A DNA stretch of 64,000 nt from Embleya hyalina (GTDB lineage Bacteria; Actinomycetota; Actinomycetes; Streptomycetales; Streptomycetaceae). Under the pieces are notes generated by a model. It was not told the DNA's origin. It made no database searches and was given only the letters and a program-made list of their open reading frames with translations. The position numbers were made by a program, and so were the translations under genes. The stretch covers positions 62,001 through 126,000 of the forward strand of contig NZ_BIFH01000015.1 in assembly GCF_003967355.1 (NCBI RefSeq). The letters run 5' to 3'. This document shows positions 34,655 through 43,657 of the stretch, piece after piece. Position 1 is the first letter of the stretch. Every line of letters starts with the position of its first letter.

Positions 34655-37027
34655 ATGCAGTCGCCCCCGGGACCGGGCGGCCGGGCCGGTGCGCCGGCGG
34701 TCGGCGGCCCGCCCGCCCCGCTCAGCGTGGACGTCCGAATCCCCGAGACGATCGGGTATCGGCTCAAGAAGCGACTGCTCGGCCCGCCCCTGGTGAGTTC
34801 GCGGCTGCGCGGCGAGAAGTTGTCCAACCCGACCGCGCTCGGCGTACTGGCCTCGGACTGCATCTCCTCGTCCGCGTACGGCACCGAGCAGATGCTCCGC
34901 GCCCTGGTGCCCTACATCGGCGTCGCCGCCTTCACGTTGCTGCTGCCGGTCACCTACGCGATCCTCGCGGTGCTGCTCCTGCTCACCCTGTCCTACTGGG
35001 ACGTGGTGAGCCTGTACACCAAGGCCGGCGGCTCCTACATCGTGGCCCGGGACAACTTCGGGCCGCGCGTCGCGCAGGTCGCCTCGGTCGCGCTGCTGAT
35101 CGACTACGTGGTCACCGTCGCGGTGCAGACCGCGGCCGGCACCGACGCGATCGCCTCGCTGCTGCACCTGATGTGGGACACCGACATCAGCCGGTGGAAA
35201 CCGGAGGTGTGCGTCGCGGTGGTCGGCGTGCTCTTCTACGGCAACCTGCGCGGGGTCCGGGAGGCCGGGCGGGCGTTCGCGCTGCCCGCGTACCTGTTCA
35301 TCGGCGCGCTGGCGATCGTCTTCGCGGTGGCGTTGATCCGCTGGACGACGCACGGGTCGCTGCCCCAGGCGGACGTACACGCCGCCGGCGCGGTCCCGCT
35401 GGGCACGTCGGGCAACGGACTGCTCTACGGCGCCTCGCTGTTCGTGGTCCTGCGGGCGTTCGCCAACGGCGGGTCCTCGCTGACCGGCCTGGAGGCGCTG
35501 TCCAACAGCGTCTCCACCTTCCGCGAACCGCAGGGCCGCAACGCGCGCAAGACGCTGGTGGCGATGTCGCTGGTGCTGGCCGTGCTCGTGCTCGGCATCT
35601 CGCTGCTCGCGCACGCCACACACGCGATCCCCTACGTGGACGGCGATCCCACGGTGATCGCGCAGGAGGCGCACCTGGTGCTCGGCGGCGGGGTGCTCGG
35701 CCGGGCCGGTCTGGTCTTCGTGCAACTCGCCACCGCGCTGATCCTGTACACCGGCGCGAACACACCGTTCAACGGCTTCCCGTTCCTGGCCGACTTCGTC
35801 GCCGAGGACGCCTTCCTGCCGAAGATGTTGCGCAAACGCGGACACCGGTTGGCCTTCTCCAACGGCATCATCCTGCTCGCGGTGCCGGCCGTGGCCCTGC
35901 TCCTGGCCACCGGGGCGAGCGTGGACTCGCTGGTCGCGCTGTACGCGATCGGCGTGTTCACCGGATTCATGATGGCGGGCGCGGGGCTGACCAAACACCA
36001 CTGGACCCATCGCACCGGCCACTGGCGGGCCGGATGTGTGGTGAACGCGCTCGCGGCCGTGGTGTCCGGGGCGGTCGTACTGATCTTCGCGATCACCAAG
36101 TTCACCGAGGGCGCGTGGCTGGTGGTCGTGCTCTTCCCGCTCGGCGTGTGGGCGTTGATCGGGGTCAACCGGCGCTATCGCGAGGAGGCGGCGGCCCTGG
36201 AGGCGGCGCCGGCCACCGCGGACTTCGGGCTCCGCGACCGGTCGGTGGTGGTGGTACTGGTCGACTCGCTCGACGTCGCGGTGCTCCAGGCGCTGCGCTA
36301 CGCCCGCTCGTTGCGCGCCGACGACCTGCACGCGGCGCACTTCGTGCTGGACAGTCGGCATGCCCGCAAACTGAGCACCCGCTGGGACGCCTCTCGCGCG
36401 GCCGACATCCCGCTGGAGCTGATCGAGTGCCCGGACCGGCGACTGGCCCGCGCGGTCGTCGAACTGGCCGCGCGGGAGGTGGCGGACGGCGCGTCGGGGA
36501 TCATGCTGCTGCTGCCGCGTCGCACGTATCCGCCGGTGATCGGTCGGCTGCTGCACGGGCGGACCACCGAATCGATCGCGTCCGCGCTGACCCGGGTGCC
36601 GCACGCGGTCGCCACCATCGTGCCGTTCGACGTCGGCGCGGCGATGGCCCACCGACCGGCGCCGGACCGGGAGGCGGCCGCGAAGTGTGTCCCCCGGCTG
36701 CTTCCGACCGTGGACGCGGAGCCGGAGCCGGCCGGTGGATCGGTCGCGACCGTCTCGGTGGCCGCGCTGAAGTGGCGGCAGCACGCGAACGTGGTCGGCC
36801 GGATCCGGGCGGTGTCGCCGTCGCCGGAGACCGCGCGACCGGCCCTGGAGGTCGAGTTGTACGACGACACGGGCCGCCTCCGGCTGCTCTTCCACGGCCG
36901 GCGCCGACTCGCGGGCGTGGAACCGGGCCGCCGACTGCGCGTACGCGGGGTGGTCGGCGAGGCGGAGGGCCACCTGGCGATGCACGATCCGACCTACGAA
37001 CTCCTGCCCGAGGACGAGGAGGAGTAG
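34655..37027 (+). CDS. APC-superfamily (KimA/YdaO-like) transporter with C-terminal OB-like domain
   Basis: A 790-residue protein. The ATG at 34655 has no clear ribosome site; GTG around 34726 is an alternative start. After a Pro-rich lead, RLKKRLLGPPLVSSRLRGEK precedes twelve membrane helices whose first block, LASDCISSSAYGTEQMLRAL, resembles the SDxxSSxAYxxE motif of KimA-type potassium or amino-acid transporters. LTKAGGSYIVARDNFGP-like and GSSLTGLEALSNSVSTF blocks follow. From about residue 525 a cytosolic domain with VVVVLVDSLDVAVLQALRYA looks like a universal-stress-protein fold. The last ~100 residues (ALKWRQHANVVGRIRAVSPS, LRLLFHGRRRLAGVEPGRRL) look like an OB fold, which in other actinobacteria is a stand-alone protein. 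The substrate cannot be stated. Confidence 0.85.
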   Translation: MQSPPGPGGRAGAPAVGGPPAPLSVDVRIPETIGYRLKKRLLGPPLVSSRLRGEKLSNPTALGVLASDCISSSAYGTEQMLRALVPYIGVAAFTLLLPVTYAILAVLLLLTLSYWDVVSLYTKAGGSYIVARDNFGPRVAQVASVALLIDYVVTVAVQTAAGTDAIASLLHLMWDTDISRWKPEVCVAVVGVLFYGNLRGVREAGRAFALPAYLFIGALAIVFAVALIRWTTHGSLPQADVHAAGAVPLGTSGNGLLYGASLFVVLRAFANGGSSLTGLEALSNSVSTFREPQGRNARKTLVAMSLVLAVLVLGISLLAHATHAIPYVDGDPTVIAQEAHLVLGGGVLGRAGLVFVQLATALILYTGANTPFNGFPFLADFVAEDAFLPKMLRKRGHRLAFSNGIILLAVPAVALLLATGASVDSLVALYAIGVFTGFMMAGAGLTKHHWTHRTGHWRAGCVVNALAAVVSGAVVLIFAITKFTEGAWLVVVLFPLGVWALIGVNRRYREEAAALEAAPATADFGLRDRSVVVVLVDSLDVAVLQALRYARSLRADDLHAAHFVLDSRHARKLSTRWDASRAADIPLELIECPDRRLARAVVELAAREVADGASGIMLLLPRRTYPPVIGRLLHGRTTESIASALTRVPHAVATIVPFDVGAAMAHRPAPDREAAAKCVPRLLPTVDAEPEPAGGSVATVSVAALKWRQHANVVGRIRAVSPSPETARPALEVELYDDTGRLRLLFHGRRRLAGVEPGRRLRVRGVVGEAEGHLAMHDPTYELLPEDEEE

Positions 37028-37057
37028 CGGGGCCCGGTCCCCGGCGTCGCGGTCGGC

Positions 37058-38134
37058 TCAGCCGACCCGGCGCAGCAGGCCCAGCCGGCTCGCGGTGCGC
37101 ACGATGTCGGTCGGCAGGTCGTCGCCGGCGAGCAGTTCCGGCAGCGGGCGGTCGCTGCCCAGGAAGAGCCGGACGTCGGCGTCGCAACACACGTCGATCA
37201 GGTTCACGAAACGTTGCCGGGCCTCGGCGCTCGCGGTCTTCAGCGGCGGCAGGTCGCGGATCACCCACGTGGGGTACGTCTCGGCCAGCACGAGGTAGTC
37301 GAGCGGCGACGTCCGCCCCTCGCACAGCGCCTCGAACCCGGCCCACAACTCGTCCGGCCGGGCCGCCTCGACCACCAGCACGCGGTTGTTCACCGTCAGC
37401 GTCGCCGCCTCGGCCGGCGTGGGCGGCACCAGGCCCTGTCCGCGCAGTTGCCCGGGGTCGCCCGGCCACAACACCGCGCCCCGCGCGAACGCGGTGACGC
37501 CGGATTTGGCCCGGGGCAACGCCCGATAGTCCTGCGGACCGGCGACGGTGACCACGCTCATCCGGGTCTCGATCTCCCGGATCGTCGGCTCGAACAGGTG
37601 GTGGTAGAGCGGGTTGGGCAGCAGTGCGGACGGCGGGTAGTTGGAGGTGCAGACCAGGACCACCCCCCGGGTGTGCAGTTCCCGCAGCAGCCGGGTGACC
37701 AGCATCGCGTCACCCGGATCGTGCACGTGGAACTCGTCGAAGCAGACCAGGTCGACGTCGCCCACGAGTTCGGACACCGCCGCGTCCACCGCGCTGTGCT
37801 CGTGGCCGTGGTCGTCCCGGTGCCGTCGGACCGCCTCGTGCAACTGCCGGAAGAAGGCGTGGAAGTGCACCCGGGTCCGGCGGTCGGCGGGTCCGGCGAC
37901 GGCGGCGAAGAAGGTGTCGAGGAGCCAGGTCTTGCCCCGCCCGACCGGCCCCCACAGGTACAGCCCCGGCGGCGTCCGGCGATGGAACAGCCCGTGCGCC
38001 CGGCCCCGGCCCAGCGCGAGGCCGAGTTCGGCCAGGCGGTCGGCGGCCTGCCGCTGGGCCGGATCGAGGGTGTACCCGCGCGCCCGGGCGGCCTCGTCGA
38101 AACGGCTCCGGATCGTCTCGACCGTCGTTCGCAT
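37058..38134 (-). CDS. zapE: ZapE/AFG1-like ATPase
   Basis: A 358-residue AAA-type ATPase of the ZapE (LACE1/AFG1) family, of normal length. Walker A is LYLWGPVGRGKTWLLDTFFA, preceded by GLFHRRTPPG. HFHAFFRQLHEAVRRHRDDH follows. Walker B is VDLVCFDEFHVHDPGDAMLV, and the sensor region reads GVVLVCTSNYPPSALLPNPL. The C-terminal RFVNLIDVCCDADVRLFLGS is typical. In E. coli ZapE associates with the division ring and affects it under low oxygen; mitochondrial AFG1 helps remove respiratory-chain subunits, an interesting thought next to complex I genes. It converges on the APC transporter with 30 bases between stops. Confidence 0.93.
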   Translation of the reverse strand: MRTTVETIRSRFDEAARARGYTLDPAQRQAADRLAELGLALGRGRAHGLFHRRTPPGLYLWGPVGRGKTWLLDTFFAAVAGPADRRTRVHFHAFFRQLHEAVRRHRDDHGHEHSAVDAAVSELVGDVDLVCFDEFHVHDPGDAMLVTRLLRELHTRGVVLVCTSNYPPSALLPNPLYHHLFEPTIREIETRMSVVTVAGPQDYRALPRAKSGVTAFARGAVLWPGDPGQLRGQGLVPPTPAEAATLTVNNRVLVVEAARPDELWAGFEALCEGRTSPLDYLVLAETYPTWVIRDLPPLKTASAEARQRFVNLIDVCCDADVRLFLGSDRPLPELLAGDDLPTDIVRTASRLGLLRRVG

Positions 38135-38351
38135 GATCGAGATCCTAGGGCCGGCATCGGGGCGTGATCCGTGACCCCGGTCACGACCGGGAGGCGAACG
38201 ACACCACCGGCAACGGCACCACGCGCATCGTCGGGACCTCGTAGTGCCCGCGCCCGACCGAGCGCGGCCGGGTGCTCCGCGAACGGCGCGCGTGCGCTCG
38301 CTCCACCACGCCGCGATTCTTACGCAGTCACGTAATCACTTGAATGTCGCC

Positions 38352-38621
38352 TCAATCCACCGGCGAGTCATCGGATCGGACGGGAACGGCGTGGTACTCG
38401 ACTTCGACGTAGAACTGCCCATTGGGCCTCTTCAGCCGCCGCACGGTGCGGTGTCCGGCGGCGCCCAGTTCCCGCAGCGCCTTCTGCACCCGGTACGGCC
38501 CCTCGGGCATCACATCGGCCACGTCCTTGCCGGTGAACTTGATCCCCTCCGGCACGGCCAACATGCAGGCGAGCACCCGACGGGCAAGCGGGCTGAGTCC
38601 ACTGTCCGCGTCGTCGGACAC
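38352..38621 (-). CDS. Small winged-helix DNA-binding protein
   Basis: An 89-residue protein with GTG start at 38621 after GGGGGTGGG. SPLARRVLACMLAVPEGIKF then TGKDVADVMPEGPYRVQKAL and RELGAAGHRTVRRLKRPNG fit a winged helix-turn-helix in which PEGPYRVQKALREL is the recognition helix and the RLKRPNGQFYVEVEY segment is the wing. Similar small proteins are frequent in streptomycetes and have no known targets. It lies 19 bases downstream of the Uma2 gene in the same direction. The bases 38135-38351 hold no visible gene. Confidence 0.75.
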   Translation of the reverse strand: MSDDADSGLSPLARRVLACMLAVPEGIKFTGKDVADVMPEGPYRVQKALRELGAAGHRTVRRLKRPNGQFYVEVEYHAVPVRSDDSPVD

Positions 38622-38640
38622 GGCATCCCACCCCCATGGC

Positions 38641-39225
38641 TCAGTCGACGATCGAAGCGGTGTCGAGGACGAAGCCGAAGGGATCGGGCATCGGCAGGAG
38701 TTTGCCGAAGCCGACCTCCACGCGCCCCGTGTAGTTGCCCTTCTCCGGCTCGGTGAAGAGCGTCGGCTTGGATTCGGAACGGTCGATCAGGAGATAGAGC
38801 GGGATCGCGGCCTCGGCATGGACCTGCCGTTTGGTGAACCGGTCCCGGCCGGGGACGGTGGAGGTCACCTCCACCACCAGGAGCACCCCGTCCGACGGCA
38901 TCCAGGACTCCGCGCCACGCATGGCACCGGACGCGGTCACCGTGATGTCGGGAACGACACGATCGCCGGCCGGCGTCTGCACACCCTTGTTCATGGCGGC
39001 ATCGAAACGATTGCCCACGTCGAAGCGCGCCAACTGCCTGGCCAGACGCCGGATGAGAGTCTCGTGATCGCCGTCCGACGGTGGTGACACCCGAGTCTCC
39101 CGGTCGATGAACTCCACGCGATAGTCGTGCAGTCGTTCGGACAGGGCGGAGAACAACTGCAACGGATCCGGCATCGCATCGTCGTCGGTTTCCACACCAT
39201 GTGTGTGCACAGCTTCGACGGACAT
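38641..39225 (-). CDS. Uma2 (DUF820) PD-(D/E)XK-fold protein
   Basis: A 194-residue protein. ATG at 39225 or GTG at 39228 are both possible after GGAGG. The nuclease-like core is recognisable: RVSPPSDGDHETLIRRLARQ, then RVVPDITVTA with the conserved Asp, VLLVVEVTSTVPGRDRFTKR with the E-x-T strand and the lysine-containing helix, and YLLIDRSESKPTLFTEPE. Uma2 proteins are expanded in cyanobacteria and streptomycetes, and are presumed restriction-endonuclease-like but lack demonstrated activity. It is next to the small winged-helix gene. Confidence 0.88.
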   Translation of the reverse strand: MSVEAVHTHGVETDDDAMPDPLQLFSALSERLHDYRVEFIDRETRVSPPSDGDHETLIRRLARQLARFDVGNRFDAAMNKGVQTPAGDRVVPDITVTASGAMRGAESWMPSDGVLLVVEVTSTVPGRDRFTKRQVHAEAAIPLYLLIDRSESKPTLFTEPEKGNYTGRVEVGFGKLLPMPDPFGFVLDTASIVD

Positions 39226-39347
39226 CACACCCGTTCCTCCTCTCCCCGAGGCAACTCCTTCAGCCTAGTTTCGGGGTCGAGGGCACAGTAGCCCTTCTCG
39301 GGCCATTCACCCGTTCGGGCAGATGTGCTCTCGTCTAGGCTCGCGGG

Positions 39348-39689
39348 ATGCGTGTACGGCTGCGTCAGATCGTCGTGGATGCCCGCGAACCGCGGGTGTT
39401 GGTCCGCTTCTGGGCCGGGTTGCTCGGTGGGGAACCGGTCGATCGGGAGCGGGGCTGGTCGCATGTCGAGCCGCCGGACGCGGCGCGGATGGCGTTCCAG
39501 CCGGTGCCGGAGGACAGGGCCGGGAAGAACCGGCTGCATCTGGACCTGGCGGTGGCCGACATCGACGCGGCCGTGGCGCTCGCGGTCTCGCTCGGGGCGA
39601 CGCCGGCGGGCGGGACGGTCACCGACGAGCAGGGGTCGTTCCGGGTCATGCGCGATCCCGAGGGCAACGAGTTCTGCTTCGTCGACTGA
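39348..39689 (+). CDS. VOC / glyoxalase-like protein
   Basis: A 113-residue single-domain protein of the Glyoxalase_6 group. MRVRLRQIVVDAREPRVLVR opens the first beta strand, FWAGLLGGEPVDRERGWSHV is typical of this actinobacterial subgroup, and NRLHLDLAVADIDAAVALAV gives the H-x-D strand of the second half. The end, RDPEGNEFCFVD, carries the metal-type glutamate. The substrate is unknown. It is divergent from the Uma2 gene, with a 120-base gap. Confidence 0.87.
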   Translation: MRVRLRQIVVDAREPRVLVRFWAGLLGGEPVDRERGWSHVEPPDAARMAFQPVPEDRAGKNRLHLDLAVADIDAAVALAVSLGATPAGGTVTDEQGSFRVMRDPEGNEFCFVD

Positions 39690-39795
39690 GCTGGGGCAGC
39701 GGCGAAAAGGCGGCGGATCGGCCGGACCGGGAGGCGGCGGGACACGGTCGCCGCTCCGGGTGAGCCGATCCGTCGCCGGTCGGGACCGGGTCCGC

Positions 39796-40278
39796 TCAGG
39801 CGGCCGTCACCACGGCCTCGCGGGCCAGGACCCGCTCGTCGGCCTTCGGGCCGCCCTTGCGCGCGAAGATCACCAGGCGCATGAAGGCGAACCGGCCGAT
39901 GCCCGCCAGGCCGGAGGCGGACAGGTACACCGACTGCTCGACCAGCACCCCGGCGTGCGGCCGGATCGTGTGCAGCACCAGCATCGCGGCGGTGGTGAAC
40001 AGGTAGCAGACCAGCACGGTCAGCGCCGCCTTGACGTGGTCGCTCCCGCCGGGCCTGTCCTGCCCGAAGGTGAAGCGGCTGTGCAGCTCGGTGGCGATCA
40101 GGGTGGAGCCCACGGTCACCAGGGCGTTGGCGGCGGCGAACGGCACGTGGCCGGAGAGCAGGACCAGCGTCGCGCTGCTCGCGAGGCCGACCCCGCCGCC
40201 GAAGACGACGAAGCGGACGAAGGAGGCGATCACTCCGGGGGGCCGGGTGGGGGCGGCGGCGCTGCGGTCGGTGTCCAT
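39796..40278 (-). CDS. GtrA-family membrane protein
   Basis: A 160-residue membrane protein when started at the ATG at 40278 (MDTDRSAAAPTRPPGVIASF); ATG at 40290 is an alternative. Four hydrophobic helices match GtrA: FVRFVVFGGGVGLASSATLV, AAANALVTVGSTLIATELHS, ALTVLVCYLFTTAAMLVLHT and VYLSASGLAGIGRFAFMRLV, with the conserved basic RFTFG loop between helices 2 and 3. GtrA-like proteins are thought to flip polyprenyl-linked sugars or act as accessory membrane proteins in cell-wall glycosylation. No partner glycosyltransferase is adjacent. Confidence 0.85.
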   Translation of the reverse strand: MDTDRSAAAPTRPPGVIASFVRFVVFGGGVGLASSATLVLLSGHVPFAAANALVTVGSTLIATELHSRFTFGQDRPGGSDHVKAALTVLVCYLFTTAAMLVLHTIRPHAGVLVEQSVYLSASGLAGIGRFAFMRLVIFARKGGPKADERVLAREAVVTAA

Positions 40279-40519
40279 GTCGAAGAGCATCCGCCGCACC
40301 GCCGGCAGCCCTCGCACAATCCGCTGACCGCCCCTGTCGGCGGCTGTCAGCCGGTGCCGGCGGCCGGCGTTCGAGCCTCGGAGGCGGGTCTACCACCGGG
40401 GCGTTTCGGCCGGCGCCGAAGCGTGGCGCGGCTAGCGTGCCGGGCACGGGTCGTTCGCCGGCGGGCCCGGTCCGGTTCGCGGGCCGAGGGTCGCCGGCCG
40501 CAGGCGGAGGTGGTGCGGG

Positions 40520-41143
40520 ATGGATGGCGGCACAGGGGTTCGGCCGGCATCGGCGGCCGCGCGGGCCGTGGCCGAGCGGTTTCGGGAGGTCAACGGTGAC
40601 CATCCGATGACGCCGGCCGACGACGCGTACGTGAATCGGCAGTTCGTCGAGCTGACCGCGTTGTGCGCGGCGACCGGGCGGGATCCGGAACGGGTGCGCG
40701 GACTCGTCCTGGACCGGTGCCTGCCGCTGCCCTCCTACCTGCGCTCGGACGGGGTCGAGATGGTGCCGGCCGACCTGTTCGCGCTCGCCGACGCGGCCGG
40801 CGGCCCGGACCGGCTCCGGGCCTGGTTCGTCGGGCACTGGGCCGATCCGGTCGACGGCGAGGAGGAGTGGGCCGGCTACCTCGGCGGGCAGTACGTCTGC
40901 CTGCGCTCCGTCTCCCCCACCACGATCCGGCGCAAGAGCGAACTGATGGCCGCGATCGACGCCGCCCTGGCCGCACCCGCGCCGGACGATCCGGCCTGGC
41001 GCGCCGCGCTCCACCGGTCGATCGACGACCTGGACGCCCTGGAGCCGGACTTCACCGCCTACGACCGCCTCCGCTTCGGCGGCCCGGTCTCCCGCGACAC
41101 CCACATCACCGCACCCCGCGCCCGCCACCCGCGCACCCCCTGA
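40520..41143 (+). CDS. DUF6058-like protein
   Basis: A 207-residue soluble protein; the ATG at 40520 follows GGAGG by nine bases. It matches, from memory, the DUF6058 family, which is named for proteins seen near natural-product genes: DAYVNRQFVELTALCAATGR, VLDRCLPLPSYLRSDGVEMV, DLFALADAAGGPDRLRAWFV and WAGYLGGQYVCLRSVSPTTI. The N-terminal part resembles a helix-turn-helix-like MerR segment (reading of an RGLVLDRCLPLPSY turn), but DNA binding is not shown. The gene is alone; I see no biosynthetic cluster. It converges on the protease gene, with 21 bases between stops. Confidence 0.8.
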   Translation: MDGGTGVRPASAAARAVAERFREVNGDHPMTPADDAYVNRQFVELTALCAATGRDPERVRGLVLDRCLPLPSYLRSDGVEMVPADLFALADAAGGPDRLRAWFVGHWADPVDGEEEWAGYLGGQYVCLRSVSPTTIRRKSELMAAIDAALAAPAPDDPAWRAALHRSIDDLDALEPDFTAYDRLRFGGPVSRDTHITAPRARHPRTP

Positions 41144-41164
41144 TCGGGGCCGCATCGAGCGGCC

Positions 41165-42574
41165 TCACGACCCCGGCCGCACCGCCCGCAGCGCGTCGAC
41201 CAGTCCGTGTCCGTGGAACGAGTCGACCTCCCCCGACGCGGTACACGACCCCGCACACGGCAGCCGAAGCGCGGTGGCGGCCAGCCGGGCCGCGATCGTG
41301 TCCGGGCCCCACTCCGGGTGCTCGGACACGATCAGCGCGGCCACCCCGCTCACCGCGGGCGCCGCCATCGAGGTGCCCTCCTTCCGGGCCCACCCGCCGT
41401 CGCGCGCGGTGGACAACACGCCCTCGCCGCCGGCCGAGCCGTTCCCGCCGGGCCCGGCCAGATCCACCACGCCGAGGCCGGTGTTCGAGTAGCCGGCCCG
41501 CCGACCGTCCGTGCCGACCGCCGCGACCGTGACCACGCCCGGGAGTTCGGCGGGCGCCATCCGACACGCGTCGGTCACCGGGCGCGGCGGCACCGGCCGG
41601 CTCGCCGCGTCGTTCGGGCTGTACGGGTCCACCGTCTTGTGCGCGAGGTCGTAGCCGTCGTTGCCCGCCGCGGCGATCGACAACACGCCGCGCTCGGCCG
41701 CGTAGGCCGCCGCCCGACGGATGCCCTCGTACGCCACCGCCTGGTCCTCGTCGTCCGGACACATCAACCACCACGGGTCGTTGTAGTAGCTGTGGTTGGC
41801 GATCCGCAGCCCGCGCGCGGCGTGCTCGGCCAGCCACACGAACCCGCATACGCTCGCCTCGGCGTGGAACATCGTGTCCGCGTCGCCGATCCGCACCGCC
41901 GCGATCCGCGCCCTCGGCGCCACCCCGACCACGCCGACGCCGTTGCGCGCCGCCGCGATCGTGCCCGCCACGTGCGTCCCGTGGTCCGAGCGCGGCGCCC
42001 GCCACGCCGCGCCCTCCCGGATCGGCCGACCCGTCGAACAGTCCACCGACAACTCCGCGTCGAAGTTCGGCGCCAGATCGGGATGCCGGTCGTCCACCCC
42101 GGAGTCGACCACCGCGACCGCCACATCGGGGCTGCCCTCGGTGATCCGCCACGCCTCGTCCGCGTGCACCATGGCCAGGTTCCACTGCGGAGCCTCCGCC
42201 GGATCCGCGACCGCGCCGCCGGCCCGCGCGCTCGACCCACCGCGCTCCGCGATCGGCGCCGTCCGGGTGGCCCCCACCCGCGCCACGCCCGGCCGCCCCC
42301 GCACCGCCGCCGCGAACCCCGGCCCACCGTGCGCCACGACCACCCCGATCCGCCCGTACGCCCCGACCACCGTGCCGCCCGCCCGCCGCACCGCCGACTC
42401 CACGAGCACCGTCCCCGCCGGCCCCGGCTCTCGGGTCAGCACCAGGTAGGAGTAGGTCTCCGCGGGCGCCTCGACCGACCCGCTCGGCGCCGCCGACACC
42501 GCCCGCGTGGGCACCGTCCCGAGCAGCACGACCCCGGCCGCCGACACCATCGCGATCGCCACACGCATCCTCAT
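41165..42574 (-). CDS. Secreted subtilisin-like serine protease (S8)
   Basis: A preproprotease of 469 residues from the ATG at 42574, chosen because MRMRVAIAMVSAAGVVLLGT then forms a normal signal peptide; the frame allows starts up to 42616. A propeptide (ETYSYLVLTREPGPAGTVLV, GVVVAHGGPGFAAAVRGRP) precedes the catalytic domain. Active-site Asp is in VAVAVVDSGVDDRHPDL, His in SDHGTHVAGTIAAARNGVGV, the oxyanion Asn in SIAAAGNDGYD and Ser in KEGTSMAAPAVSGVAALI. Extra cysteines in the insertions may form disulfides. There is no C-terminal membrane anchor, so it is an exported enzyme and not a mycosin. The substrate is unknown. Confidence 0.93.
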   Translation of the reverse strand: MRMRVAIAMVSAAGVVLLGTVPTRAVSAAPSGSVEAPAETYSYLVLTREPGPAGTVLVESAVRRAGGTVVGAYGRIGVVVAHGGPGFAAAVRGRPGVARVGATRTAPIAERGGSSARAGGAVADPAEAPQWNLAMVHADEAWRITEGSPDVAVAVVDSGVDDRHPDLAPNFDAELSVDCSTGRPIREGAAWRAPRSDHGTHVAGTIAAARNGVGVVGVAPRARIAAVRIGDADTMFHAEASVCGFVWLAEHAARGLRIANHSYYNDPWWLMCPDDEDQAVAYEGIRRAAAYAAERGVLSIAAAGNDGYDLAHKTVDPYSPNDAASRPVPPRPVTDACRMAPAELPGVVTVAAVGTDGRRAGYSNTGLGVVDLAGPGGNGSAGGEGVLSTARDGGWARKEGTSMAAPAVSGVAALIVSEHPEWGPDTIAARLAATALRLPCAGSCTASGEVDSFHGHGLVDALRAVRPGS

Positions 42575-42727
42575 GACGGCCCACATGCACATGTACCGGC
42601 CGAACCAACCCGGCATTCACCCGGACGAGTCGCCCGCCCACTGGGGGCGAACCGGCCCCGAACGCCGACGGGCGCCGAGCGAGCCGGTCCCCCGGCCCAC
42701 CCGACGCCCGTCGGCGCGCCCCCCGTC

Positions 42728-43657
42728 TCACGTGGTGATGTCGCGCTCGTTCAGTCGAGCCCACGCCGCCGCGCCGAAGACCGCCGCGTACGCCGCCTGC
42801 ATCCCGAGGTTGCGCAGGATCTCGCCGGTCGGGATCGGATCGCGCAGCAGGTCCCCGAAGCTCATCCACGCGTCGGTGAACAACCACGGGTGCAGACCCG
42901 ACAGCTGCGGGATCCCGGTCAGGATCGCGGTCACGATCACCACGCCGACCGTGGTCGCCATCGCCGCCACCGGCACCGTGGTCAGCGTGGACACGAACAG
43001 CCCGATCGCGGCCAGGCCGACCAGCGAGGCGGCCACGCACAGCGCGATCAGCACCGCCCGCCACGACGCCTCGACCATCGAGATCGAATCCCCGGTCAGC
43101 AGCGGCACATCGCCCATCGGGAACAAGGCGGCGCCGACCGCCAGGGCGGACATCGCGATGGTGAGCGTCGCGGCCAGACAGAACGTCAGCACACCGGCGA
43201 ACTTCACCAGCAGCAGTCGGGTCCGCCCGGCCGGCGCGACCAGCAGGTAGCGCAGCGTCCCGCCGTGCGCCTCCCCCGCGATCGAGTCGCCCGCGACCAC
43301 GCCGACGGTCATCGGCAGGAAGAACGGCAACGCGGCGGCCAGCGACGCGAAGACCAGGAACAGCCCGTTGCCGGTGACCTGGTTCACGAAGTCCATCGTC
43401 CCGCCGTCGCCACCGCCGCGCGAGGAACCCCCGTCGTGGAAGTAGCGCAGCGCGACCCCGAGCAGCACCGGCACCAGGGCCAGGAAGCCCAGCATCGCGG
43501 CCGTCCGCGGCCGCAGGAACACCAACCGCAGTTCGCTGCGCATCAGCCCGCGCAGGCGCGGCAGCCGTTCGGCGCCGAACGATTCGGCATCCGCCGTGGA
43601 GTGCCCGAACGCGGGCGACAGGACACCCGTCTTGGGCAGTGCGTCAGTCGGTGACAT
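42728..43657 (-). CDS. ABC-2 type exporter permease
   Basis: A 309-residue membrane protein beginning ATG at 43657, inside the 3' end of the ATPase gene and preceded there by GGGGAAGG. An N-terminal cytosolic segment of about 45 residues leads to six helices: TAAMLGFLALVPVLLGVALR, GLFLVFASLAAALPFFLPMT, LVKFAGVLTFCLAATLTIAM and others, with the ABC-2 block VVAGDSIAGEAHGGTLRYLL just before the cytoplasmic RTRLL loop. It forms an exporter with the ATPase encoded next to it. The cargo is unknown; similar systems move lipids, drugs or peptides. Confidence 0.92.
   Translation of the reverse strand: MSPTDALPKTGVLSPAFGHSTADAESFGAERLPRLRGLMRSELRLVFLRPRTAAMLGFLALVPVLLGVALRYFHDGGSSRGGGDGGTMDFVNQVTGNGLFLVFASLAAALPFFLPMTVGVVAGDSIAGEAHGGTLRYLLVAPAGRTRLLLVKFAGVLTFCLAATLTIAMSALAVGAALFPMGDVPLLTGDSISMVEASWRAVLIALCVAASLVGLAAIGLFVSTLTTVPVAAMATTVGVVIVTAILTGIPQLSGLHPWLFTDAWMSFGDLLRDPIPTGEILRNLGMQAAYAAVFGAAAWARLNERDITT

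Noticed and set aside
34223-36985. A 920-codon reverse frame and a 982-codon forward frame in other registers over the korB/APC transporter region
   Set aside because: Both overlap genes with clear family motifs and have shadow-type composition.
38352-39225. Toxin-antitoxin or restriction system from the winged-helix and Uma2 genes
   Set aside because: Both are common stand-alone streptomycete families; no methylase, toxin fold or overlap suggests a system.
40520-41143. Marker of a biosynthetic gene cluster (DUF6058)
   Set aside because: No synthase, tailoring or resistance genes are near it.
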